Shown one piece after another: positions 1 through 10,059 of a stretch of DNA of 64,000 nucleotides. Made by a program: the position numbers and the translations under genes. The stretch covers positions 868,001-932,000 of the forward strand of contig BDSL01000029.1 in NCBI GenBank assembly GCA_003116995.1, in the 5' to 3' direction. Numbering within the stretch: position 1 is the stretch's first letter; each line of letters opens with the position of its first letter. The notes beneath the pieces were generated by a model. That model was given only the letters and a program-made list of their open reading frames with translations, had not been told where the DNA came from and made no database searches. The DNA comes from Yamagishiella unicocca. Lineage: Eukaryota > Chlorophyta > Chlorophyceae > Chlamydomonadales > Volvocaceae.

Positions 1-2426
1 GGTACAGCTGGTCCCGCCCGCCCACCACGCCCTCCCGCCGTCATGCCCTTTCCCCCGTTGCGCACCCGTGAATGTGGACAGCTGGCCGGCGCACAGCAGC
101 GCGGTGCCGAACGCCGCTGGGGCGATGGAGCTGCTGAGGGTTTGCTCCATCAGGTCGTGGGCGGCCTGGAGGGTGTGCACCACCACACCTGAGAGGGAGG
201 GGAGGGGCATAAAGAACCGGTCGCACGACATGGGGTTGGCATACAAATGGCATAGGGTTTCGAGGGAGACCCGTGGATGCCCGAAAAAACCGTTTAGAAA
301 CACAAGTTTTGAGATGCATGCTGGAGAACTGGGTTGGGGGTACTAAAGCCGAAGGTCGTAATATGACCTTCGGCATAGGGGTGGGGTGGAGTGGGAGAGG
401 ACGGAAGGGGGAAGTCAGGCAGGTAGGGGATAGGGGAGGATGGGGGAACAGTGGAACCCGGGGTTCTCAACTACAGTGCCCTCCCTCTCTATGCGCCCGC
501 CTGAAACCCTACCCACAGCCCTTCGCCCCTCCACCTCGCTCCCGGGTTGGAGGGGCGCCCCCCCCCCCCTCCCGGCCAGCCCAGCCCCACAGTCCACCCC
601 AAGCCCCGCCGCACCCGCCGAATGGAATGTTGCTGCCGACACCAGCAGCACCGCCACGTTGATCACCAGCGCCACCCCCAGCGCGGCGCCGATGTCCAAA
701 AAGTTGTACAAACACAGCGCCCGGATCTCGCTGTGGCCCCCCTCACTGCCCGTGTACCCCGCCGCAGCCGCCGCCGCCGCCACGGCCTGCCCCTGCCCCG
801 AAACCAGCGCGCTGTGCAGGTAGAAGTTGTGCGGCATTACGTTGGCTCCCAGCAGCGAAACAGCCGTGTAGACTGACTCGCGGCGCAAGCGGGGCATCAG
901 CCCCGAAACCACAGATCCCAGCGGCGGACGGGATACGATGAGATCTACGAGGAAGCAGATCACGACCACCACCAGCAGGCCAACGGTTAGGGCCTCGCTC
1001 TTCTTGACCCCTTGCGCGGGGACCAGCAGCAGCAGCAGGAGGGCGTCCAGGGAGGTCATGAGGATGCAGGGCAGGAGCTGCCAGCCGAGGAGCATGTTGA
1101 GGCCGATGGCGGTGCCTGCAGTGGGGTTCGGGGGCCGGGGTGGGGTGGGGTGGGAGAGGATGCGTGCTTGCCTTTTTGCCGTGCTTTGAAGTCAGCGGGA
1201 TGTTCTCAGCTTCCCACCCTTTGCTACACGCGGCGGTCCCGTACTTGGGCAGGTGGCTACCTGCCGCGTGTACGTTCGACCCCGTGGGTTCATACCACCT
1301 CTGTAATAGTGTAATGTTGAGCTGCAGCGCAATACCCGCCCTGAACCCTCCCATCCAGCTCACCCCCCAAAACCCGCCACCCCCCTCCCGCCACACACCC
1401 ACGCACCCAGCAGCATGGTGAGGTCCAGTGCCACGATGGATATCTCGCACAGCACCCACAGCAGCGCGCAGATCTGGGTCGGAAGGCAGAGCATAGCAAG
1501 GTGGGGACTGAATAACCGAACAACGGTCTGCGATACCTGCAAGGCACTGCTGTCAGCACGAGACATGGAGCCCATCCAGGTGCAAAGGTGCAACGTCGAC
1601 TGGCTACCTTCCCACCCCGCTAAATGAGCCGCGACCTTGCCCTCCGCATCCCCGCCATAAGGCCACCATGGGTTGCCTGTGGAAGCGGAGACTTGCTGGT
1701 CCCCATTGCTACGCGACCTGAGTTCCCGCCGATGGTGACCAGGCTCCCCCCCCCAATGGACCAGGTTCCCGCAGGGGCCTCACCTGCGGTGGGTAGGACT
1801 CGCGGCACACCTGAGCCAGGTGCTTGCCGGTCACAATGCCCAGCCGGGCCGCGAGCGTCTGCAACAGAATGGCAATCAGGTTGGACGCCACCACCACCCA
1901 CACCTGCGGCGCGTGGATGATGGGCAGGCAAGCTTGGCGCGTGGAGAAGTTTAGGAACAGAGAGTCGCGTTTTGGGATCTGCTGGGGGGTTTTAGTATGG
2001 GTGGAAGGAGAGAGAAAGAGAGCGCTTGCACGCGGTTGTGGGGGCGTAACGTGCGACAACATCGCTCGCCGCCGGCGAGGCTGCACCCGTCGACAACGCC
2101 AGCACCAGCCACAGTGTTGCAGGCAGATTGTGGTCCATGAGCACCGCCTTTATAACTGTAACAATGTCTCACCAGCTCATAGCCGAAGCGACTGCCTGCC
2201 TCGATTGCGGTCGCCCAATTGCCAGGGTCCACCAACGCAACCTACGTCGGCCGCCGTCAGGTAACCAGTATTGAGCAATTAGATGAGGTGCTTGCCGTTA
2301 AAAAACACGCTAGGAATGACAATGTTCCGGCGCTCGCAGGAGCTCGCACAGCCATCCAGCGCCTACCGAGACAAGGAAGGCGGGGCCCATGATGCGAAAC
2401 GCGTCCATCATTGAAAGGGGCTTCAT
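1..2426 (-). CDS. NRAMP: NRAMP-family divalent metal transporter (partial, 3' end beyond left edge)
   Basis: Proton-coupled Mn2+/Fe2+ importer family, a polytopic membrane protein. Exons joined by phase (minus strand): 2426-2367, 2241-2173, 1903-1784, 1473-1407, 1115-615 and 188-66; the rest lies off the window. The first junction gives GPAFLVSVALVDPGNWAT, which contains the TM1 metal-binding DPGN motif. Exon 5 carries GANVMPHNFYLHSALV, the TM6 signature with the Met and His typical of the family, and several Leu/Val-rich helices. Exon 6 has LLCAGQLSTFTG, typical of TM8. The start ATG at 2426 is tentative: the same frame continues upstream but is interrupted by a TAG, so an upstream exon may exist. 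The intron between 615 and 188 contains a copy of the dispersed intron-end element. Family assignment is secure; subcellular location and metal preference cannot be read from the sequence. Confidence 0.88.
251..338 (-). repeat. Intron-end element, long copy in NRAMP gene
   Basis: Read on the minus strand: ttctccagcatgcatctc, then ctaaacggttttttcggg, then gggtctccctcgaaaccc. It is the counterpart of 53341-53420, in sense with the NRAMP gene, ending about 60 bp upstream of the acceptor of exon 188-66. Confidence 0.85.
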
Positions 2427-2732
2427 GACGGCCGACTACCGGTACACGCCCCGGCCCTTGCCGGTGACTTGCGCCTCGGTCAAGGAGGAAACCCAGCCCT
2501 ACAGGGCATAAACGGAAATCATGATCATGTTCGTAAGTAACCGAGAAAACTTAGGAGTTGGGTGCGTTGGGGAGTGGATGGTTTCGGAGGTGCAAAGGAA
2601 TCGTTTCCATGGACATGCCCGATTCAACCAGTCGTTGATTATATATGTTCAATTACTGCAAGTAGCACTGCTAATATCGGTGCGTTCTATCTGATAGTCG
2701 TATTTCACCTGACCCTCCCTCGGCCACACACC
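2427..2732. promoter_or_regulatory. Divergent NRAMP / rubredoxin promoter region
   Basis: About 300 bp separates the two opposed start codons. A TATA-like AT-rich stretch (gattatatatgtt) lies at about 2637-2649, roughly 85-95 bp upstream of the rubredoxin ATG and in the right orientation for it. No other regulatory element is recognised. Confidence 0.35.
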
Positions 2733-3343
2733 ATGGCACAGATGTCGCTCCGATCGCAGTTGGCGTGCCGGCCAGTGGCCACGCGTGCGACGCCGATTGC
2801 GCTGTCACGCCTATCGGTTACACGCGATACTCGAGTGCGCTCTTTGCCTGAGGCAGACACTGAGTATATGACGGAGACGGACCGCAAGAAGGCTGAGGTG
2901 GGTGCTCACTTAGGGTCATTCGATGGATTTTGTAAGGCTCTGTCCTCTTCAAACATTATTCGCCTTGAACTAAAGCTCTTTGTCTTGTTCCTGGTACGCA
3001 GGCGGAGAAGCTGCGCGCTGCCGAGAAATTCATGGTCATTGGCTCTGGGAACGCCACTTGCACGGGCTGCGGCTACGAGTACAAGCCTGAGAAGGGTGAC
3101 CCTGATTTCCCGGTGCCCCCTGGCGTGACCTACGCGGGGCTTCCCGACGACTATGTATGCCCAATTTGCGGTGCGCCCAAGTCCAAGTTCGAGTCGTCCA
3201 TGAAGGTTGTCGCTGGCTTTGCAGAGAACCAGCGATACGGCTTGGGCGGCAACTCTATGACTGAGGGCCAGAAGAGCTTGCTTATCTACGGCGCCTTGGC
3301 CATTTTCTTCGGGCTTTTCCTTGCTGGCTATGCCCTTGACTAG
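2733..3343 (+). CDS. RBD1: Membrane-anchored chloroplast rubredoxin
   Basis: Two exons, 2733-2897 and 3002-3343 (phase 0, gtgggt donor, acgcag acceptor), encode 168 aa. Residues 1 to about 50 are basic and rich in Ser, Thr, Ala and Arg, as in a plastid transit peptide. The rubredoxin domain follows, with the first Cys pair in [10 protein letters not shown] and the second in [13 protein letters not shown], which would bind one Fe. The C-terminus has a single hydrophobic helix ([20 protein letters not shown]). This layout (transit peptide, rubredoxin, C-terminal anchor) is that of the RBD1/RubA thylakoid rubredoxin needed for photosystem II assembly. That role is family knowledge, not shown here. 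A TGTAA signal follows at 3508. Confidence 0.9.
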
Positions 3344-3507
3344 ATATTCCGACACGTGCCCATGCATGTGTTTGCACGGGGGGCGTTTGAGAGGGGTGGC
3401 GTTTTGCGGATGGGGGAAGGGAAGAAGATAGAGCTGGTTGGGATAGTGCAGGTGGGATAGGGGTCCCTAGGGGCCCAGCCTGCGTAAGCGATTCCACCGA
3501 ACCGGCA

Positions 3508-3512
3508 TGTAA
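3508..3512 (+). terminator. Putative poly(A) signal TGTAA of the rubredoxin gene
   Basis: TGTAA, the polyadenylation signal of chlorophycean algae, lies 165 bp after the rubredoxin stop codon. Confidence 0.4.
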
Positions 3513-4823
3513 TGAAGGGCTGCTTCATAGGTCGAACGGGCATAAGTAAAGACGCTTGGAGTATGCGAGAGCTTTCGCAAGAACTGAGGTGGCACTGTTC
3601 TGCGCGTCGATTTGGGTTGCGCGCATTCTCACGATGTCGGGTCGCAAGTCGCATGGCGTGCGACAATTTTGGCCGTTTTTTTGCACCCGTATTTTGCAGA
3701 AACGCAATATTACTATGGACCAGAATCTGAGGTGTTGACACATGTTTGTCGTACGAAGACGTGGCGTCGAGTGGTGTACGGATGTACCTCGGTGCGTGTC
3801 TGTGAAGCAGTTGAAGCTGCTGGCGACGTAGGCAGCGTAACAGCGGAAGACGTCGATGGAAGCAACCATTGGCATGCTTCTTGTAATTCATTACGTTAGC
3901 ATTGCTGTTGAGTTCTGCCACCCTACTGGGCCCTGTAGGCGACTATCCCAGCTGAAGAGCTGGCGTAGCGACGTGATAGTGCCACCTGTTGACATCCTAA
4001 ATACAGTGGGGATGGGGGCAGACCAGGGCAGGCGTTAGCATACTCTTGAAATTCGCATCTGCCTTCCAACTGCCATCGCTACGGACCGCCCTTCATCAAG
4101 CTGATAATCGGGATAATCGGAGGCTATCGAACGCAAGCGCCTTAACGCGTCTTTCCCCGATCAGATACAGGACATGAAGGCGACACCACCCCGACTGTTA
4201 GGGACTTGCAATGTTGTAGCGACTTGCCATTCAAGGGAAAGAGAGACTCCCTCAACGTTCTGCATGTTCTGTACCATGACGTGTATGCAACACATTTGGA
4301 CATTGCTGCTCCTACCCAACGCGGATACTGTTGTGCGGAAGTTAGCCAAGGTACAATCACTTGACAGCTACCAGTTGCAAGCAAACGGTTGCGTTGCTAA
4401 AAACATGCATTGCCGGTACGGCAGCCAGCTAATTCACGTGTGACGCCTGACGCGATAAGAGTATGAATCAGTGATCTTGTATGGTAATTGGTATGGTGGC
4501 TTACGTTGTGAGTTAATTGTCGAAAAGTATGCTTGCTATGCAGCTGCAACGCCCATTGTTACAGCATCCAGCTGTCGGCACGCACGCCGCTTCGGTAGGC
4601 TTTTTTGATCGCCAGAACTCTTTCCAATTGCAATTACTACAGATGCTAAGAATTCGTTTATTGCTTTTCACAGGGCTCGACACACAGGGCCCAGGCACTG
4701 AGCAGGTTGTTCCGTTGCCAACTGCTGGTCCATGACCGCCGCTCTGACGGCCATGTATTGCAGCACAGATCCAATAACCAATTACCGCTGCACAGGTGTA
4801 TTAAGGCACGGGCGGTGAAGGCA
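3513..4823. other. Intergenic stretch, no gene recognised
   Basis: Base composition is lower in GC than in the neighbouring exons. Open frames here are short, lack splice-compatible neighbours and resemble no family I know. No repeat longer than about 15 bp was noticed. The final part before 4824 is probably promoter and 5' UTR of the thioredoxin-like gene. Confidence 0.4.
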
Positions 4824-6128
4824 ATGGCTTCAAAGCAAATGACGGCCACCGTGCAGACCTTTTCTGCGGCGCTAGCCGAGTAAGTTGTTATCTGAAATGT
4901 TCTCCGAGTCTTAGGCCAGGATCACGAGCTGTCGCCATCTCCCCTGCTCCCTCCCACGCACGCCCTCATCCAGATCCAAATACTGCGAGATGCAGTCCTT
5001 GCACGCGGTGCAATATACTGACCCACATCACCCCACGTCACCCAACTGCATGCGCCATCGCTCCCCTTATCGCCACGCAACCCGTCGCATCCCTTACGAC
5101 TAGGCGAACCATGCGTACTACCACAGCTTGGGCCCGGCTGAGCAGTGCGATGGGGTTCCTTAAGGGCATGGAATGGGGGTCGCTGAAGCAGACTGCTTCC
5201 ACTGACAACCGTGCATGATGCCGGATTTGCCGACCGTACCTATGTCCCAGAAGCAAAAGCATGATCCGGTTCGTTCAGGTGGCCAGCTTTGTTGGAAAGC
5301 CGATCTGCACAACGGCTCCCAGGCGAACAGGTCAATGTACCCTGACCTGTCGCCCGCTCAGGCGCTGAAAAAGGCGTCTACGGGCATAGCCCATTTTGAC
5401 CCTACCTGAACCCACTCGCCCATCCCCCCTTTCCCACGTACACCCAATTCGACCTGATGCGATGCGGCCTTACCTGGAAATTCAGGCTTCAGAAGGCCCC
5501 GTCTCCGCACTACATTGTGTTCACGTCGGACAACGACCCGACGACCGGTCTGCCCTGGTGCCCAGACTGCGTGCGCGCGGTGCCACCCGTCAAGGCCGCG
5601 GCCGCTCGCAGCTCGGGAACACTGCTGGAAGTGACCGTGGGGCCGCGGACTGCATGGCGGGGTAACGCTAGCCATCCCTTCAGGTGGGTTCGCCTTCCGT
5701 CAGCTGACGCAAGTTCGAGGATGTGCCTGTTGCCGAACCACAGGCGCGGCAATGTCCTTAGCCGCACCATTGACCCCATACCCCACCAATAGTTGAAGCA
5801 GTCTAGTGCAACCTCGTCGGATCCTCGTGACCCTGATGTCCTACTTGACTGGGGTTTGTTCACCGCACCGCACATCCGCCATCGTACACTCCCGTGCGAA
5901 ACACACCTTGCACAACAGCACATGGCTCAGCGTAAACGGCCTGCCACGTGCCCCACTGCCGTACACAGGGTGGATCCGGCGCTCAAACTGACGGGCATTC
6001 CGACGCTGCTGGCTTGGGGCCCAGCTGGAGCCACGCGCCGTCTCGGCCCGGAGCTTGAGGCGTGTGCCTCACCAGCCGAGGTGGACCAGCTGCTCGTGTC
6101 GACCAACTTTTTCAGTTCATCAGGTTAA
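4824..6128 (+). CDS. TXNDC17: TXNDC17/TRP14-like thioredoxin-domain protein
   Basis: Three exons (4824-4879, 5486-5683, 5969-6128) join with matching phases to give 137 aa, close to the 123 aa of the human protein. The joined protein reads through SAALAELQKAPSPHYIVF into a longer-than-normal insert before the active site WCPDC. This motif, with Asp between Pro and the second Cys, defines the TXNDC17 (DUF953) family rather than classical thioredoxin (WCGPC). The C-terminal exon supplies the cis-Pro loop in LTGIPTLLAWG. Family members are cytosolic disulfide reductases acting on small substrates such as cystine. There is no targeting signal at the N-terminus. Introns are 606 and 285 bp. A TGTAA lies at 6468. 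Confidence 0.87.
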
Positions 6129-9100
6129 CACGTTGGGCGTTGTTCGTACCTGGGCAGCCCTTGGAGGGCTTGGTGCCAGAGCCTGCGTGCTTGGTAGCAG
6201 GGGACATGTGTGACGGGTACGGCCATTCTAAAAATGGCGTGTCGTGGCGTGCAATGCCCAAGGCCGTATAGCCTTATTCGGTTTGTCAGGATAAGGCGGG
6301 GCGTCATACGATCAATGCGTGGATCCCGTCTGGTGGGTACCAGAATGCAAATCGTGCCTCGCTGACGCTTGCCGACGCGCATAGGCCTTGCTGACGCGAG
6401 GATAGGCCTAATGGTGAAGACCCGTCGAGGAATGAAACCTAATGCCTCCCGACAGACCTGCCAAGCCTGTAACCAGTAGCCCCATCCACAGTAACGTCGA
6501 CACGCCGCTTTGCCGCCAAGTTCTATCTGCTGGCCTCGGTCACGGCGGCCTAGCGACGCCAACAGTTATGCTGTGGCTCGTTACAGTTACCTTGTCGCAC
6601 CTTTTAAGAGCGCTTAATCGCTCACTAAGAGTCGCACCAGGGTGCGACCATGATTACACGCACCACCGTTTCTCTTACGAGTACATGCACTACCAACACA
6701 GCACACTGTAGCTCCTTTTTCGCGGGAGCTCCCTTTATGGTCTTCCTTATTTGGGACCGGCAGGGACCAGAACTGAGAGACGATCTCGGAAAAGCTGGTA
6801 GATTTCGCCAACAGCCAGTCCAAGTAATGAGCATTGCGGCGGATGCCAAGGGGCTAGGGCTTGGCGTAACGGCGTGACATGTTGAGGCCGGTCGAGGCGG
6901 GCGCATGCTGGCCCTGATACGGGCGGGGCCGCGGGTCCGCATTACGGCTAAGTATGAGGGAGAAGGCCGGGGCTGGGCGGCGGCGGTGGCCGCTGCACGG
7001 GGAGCCTTGGTGCCGACAGAACCCGGCGAGTGTCGGCCTCCGCCGAACGAACGCGGAATGTAGGGAGAGCACGATGCAAGTCGATGAGCTGGCCGGGCCA
7101 GATGAAGTGGAGGTGTGGCCAGACTTGGATGCCGACCCGTTACAACAGCCAGCAGGGTCCATTGGCCCCCAATTACTGCAGTTCGGGGGAGGCCAGGCGG
7201 GCCCTGCCGGCCGCTGGATACGGCGTGCGTACCTGAGAGAATAAGCAAGACCGATCATATCTTGGCTGGATTGCAGAGGTAAGGCACCCGGAATGGGGTC
7301 GACCCAACACCCAGCGTCGCCTTTGAACACAAGCTGGACGCAGCGGTCTGTGATCTGGCACAGTTCTAGCCAGGGCTGTTGGCGCAGAGCCCCCAGGCAT
7401 GGCGCCATCCTTGCCGACGGTACCCGCCGTGCAGCGCACGATGTTCGGGTTTGTGGAGCAAGTAAGGAGCACAATCTGAATTCGTGGGAGGCCGTAGCCT
7501 GATGGGAGAGTCGGCCCGTAGCAGCGAGCTAAACGGCGGATCGTTACACAGATGTTCCGTCAGGCGATGCCTGGCTGTGACCCGGAAACCAGTTGACATC
7601 ATCTGGTGGGCCGGGGCGGCGTGGAGCGACAGGAACACGTGGGACCCGACAAAAGGGCTGACGACTGAGAGCGGCTACAACCCGCGCCAGCTCATATTCC
7701 CCCCGCAGGGGCTGAGAGGTGTATACGTGACCGACCGCCTAAGCGAGGTAGAAACCCGATGACGCTGCCCCGGGGATCAGGGGGCGTTAGCCGCCTCGGA
7801 GGGGTTATGCTCGTACAGGCATCAAACCCGGAAAGGCGGGCCCGTGCTGCGAATTATCGCGGACAAGGCGGCTAGGGGAGGCGTAGGGCGTAACGGGGCC
7901 GCAGCTCCACTGCTGCGCGGCCATTGCGGCACGATGTGATTGTGAGTGAAACCCGGAGTCGGGAGCAGCTGACTTTGTACGGGGCACGGGAGCAGCTGAC
8001 TTCGTACGGCGCACACGGTCTCAAGGCTAGGAGACCTAGCAGCAGAAGGAGGAGAAGACTCCCGGGAAGTAGGGTGGGTGTACTACGACACTTCCAGAGA
8101 CAAGTAGGTCAACAAACCGCGACAAACCGATACTCGAGGCAGTTAGCCAGACAGTGGTGAGGGCTACCATGGCGCCCGGAATAGGGACTAGGGCCAGCAA
8201 AGCCACAAAGCGGCGGTGTGTGTAGGGCGGCGTTCGGTAGAACATGGATACGCGCTAAACAAACTCACGCTGGCTCACGCGAGCCTGAGTACGACGAGGT
8301 AAGTTGAATACCGTACAGGAATATGACTAGCAATTAAGATGTTCGTTGGTTATATGTGCATCTGCATATACCAGATACTATGGAGTTGGTTTAGTTCTCC
8401 TTAAAAAATGGTTGCAGATTAGTTTGCAGTTCGACAGCGGGGTCGGATTGATTCCTGCAGCTCTAACGGGGACATCCTAGGATGGAAAAAGTAATCATGC
8501 GTGGCTCAATAACTCTGTGTAGACCCTGGCTTAATGGCCAGGACGGGCTAGGCTGGAACGATACCCTTGTAAGCTTGGCGGCAGCGGAAGGTACCTCGAG
8601 GGCAGGGAATTCTTGGCTCTCCTGTCTGATTTTGCCTCCTGGAGCGTGGTCTGTGTCGAGCGCCCTCGCGCATCTCTCACATGGCGAGTGCGCGAAAGAA
8701 AGCGCCCGCTAGACGCGACTGATTTTCTCCTTTCCGTCATTTTGTGGAATAACTTTGGTTTCCCGGACCACGTTCCCCTTCTGGAGGCGCCTCCGGGCCC
8801 AGCGAATACATATCAATTGTGCGTGTGGTGGGCCGGCGAGCCTGGTTCTTTGTCCATGCGGGTTGCTGCCTATGGTGTTTTGTTTGCGTTATTGGAATGC
8901 CATGCCCTTCCTGTGAATTTCGTTTCACTAATAGGCGCGGCGGTTGGCGGTCGGCCTCTTGCGGGGTGTGCGTTTCGTTTTGTGGTGCCTTGCGGCCGTG
9001 GAGTCGGTTGGCTGTGGCTGTCGCGTCGTGGCTGCTGTTTGGGGGTACCGTCTCATGCTTTCCTATTCCCTGCTTTTGTGCTGATAGTACCGGAAGAGCC

Positions 9101-10059
9101 GTGTCCCTCTTCCGGGACGACGGCCTCAAACCTTCTCGCCCTCCTCCCCTGGGTAGCTGACGTTTGCTTCAAACCTGCTGCGTTCGGTGTCAGGGGCGCC
9201 GCTCCGGTCTCAATACGGGGCGCTCCCGGCGCCGTTAGGGGTGCCCATTTTGTTTTGGTGGGTTCGTCGCCTTTCGGGGCTCTTATTTCACGCCGTCATG
9301 CATGGCGTGTTTGTCGCGTGGTCAGGTGCGGGAAGCAACGTGGTGCTGTCATCACTGTCGGCCACTAGATAGTGCAATCTCAATATGGGTGTGTGTCAGG
9401 GGCGTGCGTTTTCCTGTTATCTTCCGGGATTTAGTGTCTCTGAAGGGGTGGCTGGGATCTGAGTGGCCTTTACACCGGGTGCCTGGAAGCTGAGTGCTGG
9501 CCATTCGACCCCTTCTTCTGCTATAACACTGTACGGCAGTAATTAGCAGTAAGGGCCCCTGTCCTTGTTCTGGGTTCGCCTGGGCTTGAAGACACTGTAA
9601 AATCCTCATTGTTGCTTACGACTCAGTTGCGTCGTGCGATTTTTCCGCGACAACAATTCGTCGACGACGTGGGACCTAGTGGGGCGGGGCTGACACCTTA
9701 TTTACGCTACAGTCGCGGAATCAATGATATGAAGTAGCTGAAATGAAGGATCCTGGTCTATAGAAGTCGAATCTTGTGGTCACTCAAATCATGTAACGGG
9801 ACTCGATTGGGACGGGATGAGCAAGCGCACTGAATGCGAGTTGCAATGGTTTGTTATCGGAAGATTCCTGGTAAATGCTCGTCACGATGGGTGGGATACC
9901 ATTCCAAGCCCATTACCAGTAGTACAACTGACTGGACGACTTAGCTGCATAAATAGCACCTGGCTAGAGAGCAATCGCAGCAATAATTACACTAGATATT
10001 TCTATTACTATTGTGCTTAACTCATCAAAGCACTCAGCAAGGTTTCGAAAACGCCTGTC
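6129..10059. other. 3.9-kb stretch without recognisable gene
   Basis: Includes the presumed 3' UTR of the TXNDC17-like gene (TGTAA at 6468). The longest open frame is 8613-9368 (+, 251 codons) in a G/T-rich patch. Its conceptual product is rich in Trp, Cys, Arg and Gly, has no recognisable domain, and has no intron-compatible neighbours, so I do not call it a gene. A short tandem duplication lies near 7957-8009. The rest shows nothing I can name. Confidence 0.4.
7957..8009. repeat. Short tandem duplication (about 27-bp unit, two copies)
   Basis: The unit containing cgggagcagctgactt and ending in gtacgg occurs twice back to back with few differences. Confidence 0.7.

Noticed and set aside
6625..7474. 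Two overlapping minus-strand frames of just over 200 codons
   Set aside because: Mutually overlapping, Arg/Pro/Ser-rich, with no domain and no splice-compatible partners.
8613..9368. Plus-strand 251-codon frame as a gene
   Set aside because: No recognisable motif, unusual composition and no supporting splice or poly(A) context; kept only as something to check.
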